DNA of 51,801 nt, taken from IMG/VR virus record IMGVR_UViG_3300011118_000008, positions 1 through 51,801 of that record; one strand, 5' to 3'. The stretch comes from a virus. The translations under genes and the position numbers were made by a program. The first letter of the stretch is position 1; every line of letters begins with the position of its first letter. This document shows positions 48,744-51,801 of this stretch, in pieces. The notes under the pieces are model-generated. The model saw nothing but the letters and a program-made list of their open reading frames with translations. It ran no database searches and had not been told where the DNA came from.

Positions 48744-48780
48744 GTATAGGGGGAATTTTCTTCTCCCTATACTTCTTTTT
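48744..48780 (+). terminator. Rho-independent terminator after major capsid gene
   Basis: Twelve-pair stem (GTATAGGGGGAA with TTCTCCCTATAC, one G-T pair) around a five-base loop TTTTC, then TTCTTTTT. The best hairpin terminator in the window, 22 bases after the capsid stop. Confidence 0.93.
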
Positions 48781-48806
48781 GAATTTTGATAGTTGAGGAG
48801 AGAAAG

Positions 48807-49109
48807 ATGATTGAGAAAAAAGTTAAAGTGTTACGGGATTACAAACTAAAAACTTATTTTGGGTATCATTATTTATCAAAAGGAGAAGTGAAGAGAATAA
48901 GATTTAAAGATCATTTTACATTTGAAGCTCAGGTAAGTTTTGGTAATCTGGTTGAAGCAGAGAGAGATGAACTTGAAGCAAAAAATCTTTCTGTTGTGTT
49001 ACCAGAATTAAAGCCTGGAGAGTCAGATGAAGAAATTCCTATTGAAGAGCAGTTAGTTAATTTACCAGAATTAAAGCCTGGAGAGTCAGATGTAGTTGTG
49101 GGTGATTAA
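48807..49109 (+). CDS. Hypothetical protein with duplicated LPELKPGESD
   Basis: 100 residues from the ATG at 48807 behind GAGGAG. KKVKVLRDYKLKTYFGYHYL, a beta-rich body, then LPELKPGESDEE and again LPELKPGESD near the end. The decapeptides come from a 31-bp direct repeat. First gene after the capsid terminator; perhaps a head-completion protein, unproven. Confidence 0.65.
   Translation: MIEKKVKVLRDYKLKTYFGYHYLSKGEVKRIRFKDHFTFEAQVSFGNLVEAERDELEAKNLSVVLPELKPGESDEEIPIEEQLVNLPELKPGESDVVVGD
48999..49029 (+). repeat. 31-bp direct repeat, copy 1
   Basis: Encodes LPELKPGESD; identical by eye to 49062-49092, 63 bases apart and in the same frame. Confidence 0.93.
49062..49092 (+). repeat. 31-bp direct repeat, copy 2
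   Basis: Second copy of the decapeptide coding repeat near the end of the same gene; the spacing of 63 bases keeps the frame. Confidence 0.93.
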
Positions 49110-49112
49110 GTA

Positions 49113-49313
49113 GTGAAAAAGCTAGATAAAAAATTTGCTCGCAAAGTACTAAATGAACTTAATAGAAAACTTTTGCTATTAAGTGCTGAACAGAAAACTG
49201 TGAAAAGGATGGATATTGTTGATAGTATTCTGGAAGAGAGAAAAGGTGCTTCTATAGAGCAACAGGGAGAAGAAAAACAATTGAAGTTATTATTTGGATT
49301 AGATAAAAAATAA
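49113..49313 (+). CDS. Small helical protein, GTG start
   Basis: 66 residues from GTG at 49113. Helical and basic (KKLDKKFARKVLNELNRKLL) with an acidic middle. No clear ribosome binding site. No family recognised. Confidence 0.55.
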   Translation: MKKLDKKFARKVLNELNRKLLLLSAEQKTVKRMDIVDSILEERKGASIEQQGEEKQLKLLFGLDKK

Positions 49314-49337
49314 ATAGTAGAAGAAAAGGAGAATAAT

Positions 49338-49751
49338 ATGGCAGGTAGTTTTAGTAATTATGCAGAAGATAAAATATTAGATCATATTGTGGGTAAAACT
49401 TCATTTACGATGCCTACTGCTTATGTAGCACTTTGTACTGCAGATCCTACGGATGCGGGAACAGGAGCTAGTTGTAATGAAGTATCTGATACTAATAATT
49501 ATGCAAGAGTTGCTACGGATGGAGATGATTGGGATGCATCTTCAGGTGGAGCAACTGCTAATGCGGCTGCTATAACTTTCCCTGAAGCAAGTGGTTCTTG
49601 GGGTACTATTACACACTTTGCAATTATAGATAGTACTACTCATGGTGAAGGTAATATGATAGCACACGGCACAGTGAATGTAGAAAAGGTTATAACAACT
49701 GGAGATACACCTCGATTTGCAATTGGAGACTTGGACATTACACTTGACTAG
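49338..49751 (+). CDS. Phage structural protein (tail-fibre associated type)
   Basis: 137 residues in a pattern common in phages: SNYAEDKILDHIVGKTSFTM, PTAYVALCTADPTDAGTG, NNYARVATDGDDWDASSGG, ITFPEASGSWGTITHFAII, HGEGNMIAHGTVN. Usually annotated as tail-fibre or decoration protein next to fibre genes; beta-rich. AAGGAG start. Confidence 0.75.
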   Translation: MAGSFSNYAEDKILDHIVGKTSFTMPTAYVALCTADPTDAGTGASCNEVSDTNNYARVATDGDDWDASSGGATANAAAITFPEASGSWGTITHFAIIDSTTHGEGNMIAHGTVNVEKVITTGDTPRFAIGDLDITLD

Positions 49752-49766
49752 TAAAGGAAAATAATC

Positions 49767-50846
49767 ATGTCTAACTTTTATGGAGCAACATCTCTTGTAG
49801 GTGGAGGTGCTGGAGCACTTGATAACATTGATGGTGCAGGTTTATCTGATGGTGATGGGGCTGTTGTTATTACTGACAGTACTGCTTATTTTTATCATCT
49901 TGATGCAACATCAGGACAAGAGGAATCTTCTCCTGATATAATTGCTCCAGATTCTAATCCTGGAACCAAACGGTGGATTTTAGATGAGGTGTACAATGAA
50001 CATACTCATGCTAACAAAACAGAACTAGACAAAGTCACTGATGGTGACCATGATGTAATAAGTTCTGGTAATCCACATAGTGTTACTCCTACAGAATTAA
50101 GTTTAGTAATTGGGGCAGATGTTGAAGCTCATAGTGCTAAACTTGATGATCTTGCTACTACAGGAGCTACAGGAGCAGAGTTAGAAGAACTAACAGATGG
50201 AAGTCAAACTGCATTGCATAGCCATGTTGATCCTGATAAAGCATTTACTGATTTAACAGATGTTGATGAAGTAAGCATTGCCAGTGCAGATATAGGTAAA
50301 GTTGTCAAAGTAGGAGATGATTTAAAACTTGAGTTTGCCGAAGATATTAGTGGAGGAGGAGTGGATACACTAGTTTCTTTTACTCCGCAGTGTAATGAGC
50401 CTCCGGCATCAAATTTTGCTACTTTAGATACAAGAAATGGCCATCCAATTTTAGATTTTGATGACACAACAAATGAATCAGCTATATTTAGAGGAGTTAT
50501 GCCTCGATGTTATGGAGGTGGTGGAGTAACTGTTTATCTGCATTTTGCTATGACTAGTGCAGAAGCTGATACAGTTGATATAGATGTAGCTTTTGAACGA
50601 ATAGGAGATCAGCAGTTAGATATTGATGGTGATAGTTTTGCTGATGTTAACTCTGTTGATAATACTACAGTACCAGGAACAACTGGTTTGGTAGATATTG
50701 TGTCTATTCCATTTACAAATGGAGAGGATATGGATAGTGTTGCAGCCGGTGAAGGATTCAGATTGAAAGTAACAAGAGATGCAGCAAGTGATGATGCAAC
50801 AGGTGATATGGAGCTACTGTTTGTTGAAATCAAGGAGACATCATAA
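49767..50846 (+). CDS. Tail-fibre-like or head-fibre-like structural protein
   Basis: 359 residues. N-terminal AVVITDSTAYFYHLDATSGQ ...PGTKRWIL unit, then NEHTHANKTELDKVTDGDHD and GNPHSVTPTELSL (the NPHxVT motif of phage fibres), a linker with TGATGAELEELTDGSQTALH, and a C-terminal beta domain of about 150 residues (VYLHFAMTSAEADTVDIDVA) that may bind a surface ligand. Its stop shares one base with the next ATG. Confidence 0.75.
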   Translation: MSNFYGATSLVGGGAGALDNIDGAGLSDGDGAVVITDSTAYFYHLDATSGQEESSPDIIAPDSNPGTKRWILDEVYNEHTHANKTELDKVTDGDHDVISSGNPHSVTPTELSLVIGADVEAHSAKLDDLATTGATGAELEELTDGSQTALHSHVDPDKAFTDLTDVDEVSIASADIGKVVKVGDDLKLEFAEDISGGGVDTLVSFTPQCNEPPASNFATLDTRNGHPILDFDDTTNESAIFRGVMPRCYGGGGVTVYLHFAMTSAEADTVDIDVAFERIGDQQLDIDGDSFADVNSVDNTTVPGTTGLVDIVSIPFTNGEDMDSVAAGEGFRLKVTRDAASDDATGDMELLFVEIKETS

Positions 50847-51532
50847 TGAGCCGCCTTTTTGATGATGCACAAGAAGAATATTTGGAAAGAAGTGGAGCAA
50901 TCCTCTCCGCTGCTCCTTTAGCTATGGCTGCCTGGTTTAATGCTGATGATATAGATAATCAAGGGGTATTGCTTGGATTTCATGATGCGAGTGTAAATAA
51001 TGAATTATGTATGTTGCAAATTTATTCTTCAGAAGTGAAAGCCCATACTTGGTGTGATGATACTGGTGGGGGATTGGCATCTTCATCAATAACTTGGTTA
51101 GCAGACGTTTGGAATCATGGTACTGCTGTTTTTGCAAGTTCAACTGATAGGCGGGCTTTTTTGAATGGTGGAAATAAGGGTACTAATGCTGCTGCTGCAA
51201 TTCCCATAAATTTAGATGTAACTACTATAGGCCAAGAAACAAGACCATCTCCAGATAAAAATTCCATGTCTGGTATGATTGCAGAAGTAGCTCTTTGGGA
51301 CTTATCAGATTGGCCTGGAGCATCTGGTGCTGATAAAGCAGATAATTTTGAGAAAATAATTCCAAGTTTAGCCAAAGGCTTTTCACCATTATTTTATCCA
51401 CTTGGACTTAAAGCCTATTGGCCTTTGGTACGTGGGCTGAATGATAGAGTTAATGGATATAATATGACTGCATATGGACCTACTGTTTCCCCGCATTGTA
51501 GAGTTCTACTACCACAAGGAGCAAGATATTAA
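50846..51532 (+). CDS. LamG/concanavalin-like lectin-domain protein
   Basis: 228 residues. The beta-jellyroll pattern of LamG or ConA-like lectins: LSAAPLAMAAWFNADDIDNQ, VLLGFHDASVNNELCMLQIY, NHGTAVFASSTDRRAFLNGG, SGMIAEVALWDLSDWPGAS, then LKAYWPLVRGLNDRVNGYNM. Such phage proteins bind glycans at the host surface or decorate the virion. AAGGAGA start; one-base overlap on both sides. Confidence 0.85.
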   Translation: MSRLFDDAQEEYLERSGAILSAAPLAMAAWFNADDIDNQGVLLGFHDASVNNELCMLQIYSSEVKAHTWCDDTGGGLASSSITWLADVWNHGTAVFASSTDRRAFLNGGNKGTNAAAAIPINLDVTTIGQETRPSPDKNSMSGMIAEVALWDLSDWPGASGADKADNFEKIIPSLAKGFSPLFYPLGLKAYWPLVRGLNDRVNGYNMTAYGPTVSPHCRVLLPQGARY

Positions 51533-51801
51533 TGTCAACATTTTGGCGTGATACTGAAGCTACATTTAAAGATGGTGATGTTGTTTGGACCCCTGGTTAT
51601 GCGGAGATATTAGGTTTAATTGAAATTCAATCAGTATTATCAGGTTTATTAAATAACCCAAAAGAATTAGCTGGTTTAATTGAATGCCAATCAGAACTAT
51701 CAGCTCAGCTTGATGTAATCAAAGAACTAGTAGGATTAGTTGAAGCACAGCTATCTTTGACAAGTCAACTTGCAACAACAAAGAGATTAATTGGTTTGAT
51801 T
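51532..51801 (+). CDS. Partial virion protein with 20-residue helical repeats (runs off the window)
   Basis: First 90 codons only. After MSTFWRDTEATFKDGDVVWT the text repeats every 20 residues (60 bases): ILGLIEIQSVLSGLL, LAGLIECQSELSAQL, LVGLVEAQLSLTSQL, LIGLI. This forms an amphipathic helix array, perhaps a stalk. The unit keeps L.GLiE.Q..L at fixed places. The full length is unknown. Starts on the last base of the lectin gene. Confidence 0.7.
   Translation, partial: MSTFWRDTEATFKDGDVVWTPGYAEILGLIEIQSVLSGLLNNPKELAGLIECQSELSAQLDVIKELVGLVEAQLSLTSQLATTKRLIGLI

Noticed and set aside
1-51801. Prophage or plasmid origin: integrase, attachment sites, replication initiator
   Set aside because: No integrase, recombinase, partition or replication-initiator gene was recognised in this window, so lifestyle cannot be decided from it.

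Overview
The window is a contiguous, AT-rich piece of a tailed double-stranded DNA phage genome. Every gene I can support lies on the + strand, packed with short overlaps or small gaps. Most have a clear Shine-Dalgarno sequence (AAGGAG/GAGG). The head genes belong to the T4-like type of myovirus: large terminase, portal, prohead protease, coiled-coil scaffold and a gp23-like major capsid protein. The phage carries kdsA, a gene of KDO (lipopolysaccharide core) synthesis, so a Gram-negative host is the best guess. I cannot name the host or phage genus from sequence alone.

Layout. 1-3.6 kb: C-terminal half of an SMC/Rad50-like ATPase, a hypoxanthine-guanine phosphoribosyltransferase, QueD, a ribosomal protein uL29-like protein, a GroES-like protein and zinc-ribbon proteins. 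3.6-7 kb: a putative small terminase, the large terminase and a sigma-70-like factor. 7-20 kb: nucleotide and DNA metabolism (P-loop kinase, a tandem MazG protein, canonical GroES, a DUF5664-like protein, two DUF4406-like proteins, a nucleotidyltransferase, a DHH phosphoesterase, two DNA methyltransferases, a QueC-like protein, a Cas4-like nuclease) plus KdsA. 20.6-23.6 kb: portal gene interrupted by an intein with an HNH nuclease. 23.6-36.5 kb: accessory region of small genes, with a membrane-anchored trypsin-like protease, a cupin, a DUF5662-like protein, a zinc metallopeptidase, a GIY-YIG nuclease, tiny membrane peptides and several recombination scars. 36.5-51.8 kb: virion genes, including an adhesin-like GLUG/FN3 protein, two very large modular acidic proteins (the second starts with the prohead protease and ends with the scaffold), one tRNA-Ala(UGC), the major capsid protein with a strong terminator, and tail/fibre-like genes with a LamG-like lectin. 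The last gene runs off the window.

How the genes fit together. HGPRT, QueD, QueC, the MazG and DUF5664-like proteins, the DUF4406-like proteins and the two methyltransferases form a purine-handling and DNA-modification set. 7-deazaguanine DNA modification is plausible, but no DpdA transglycosylase, QueE or FolE was recognised here. The most unusual feature is in the head genes. Three large acidic proteins are built from modules joined by a recurring short linker (SKVDEQEE-like) that is conserved at the DNA level as well. One of them fuses the prohead protease to the scaffold. Together with a portal fragment copied in frame into a small ORF, a methyltransferase tail copied beside queC and a broken queC copy, this suggests a genome remodelled by short-homology recombination.
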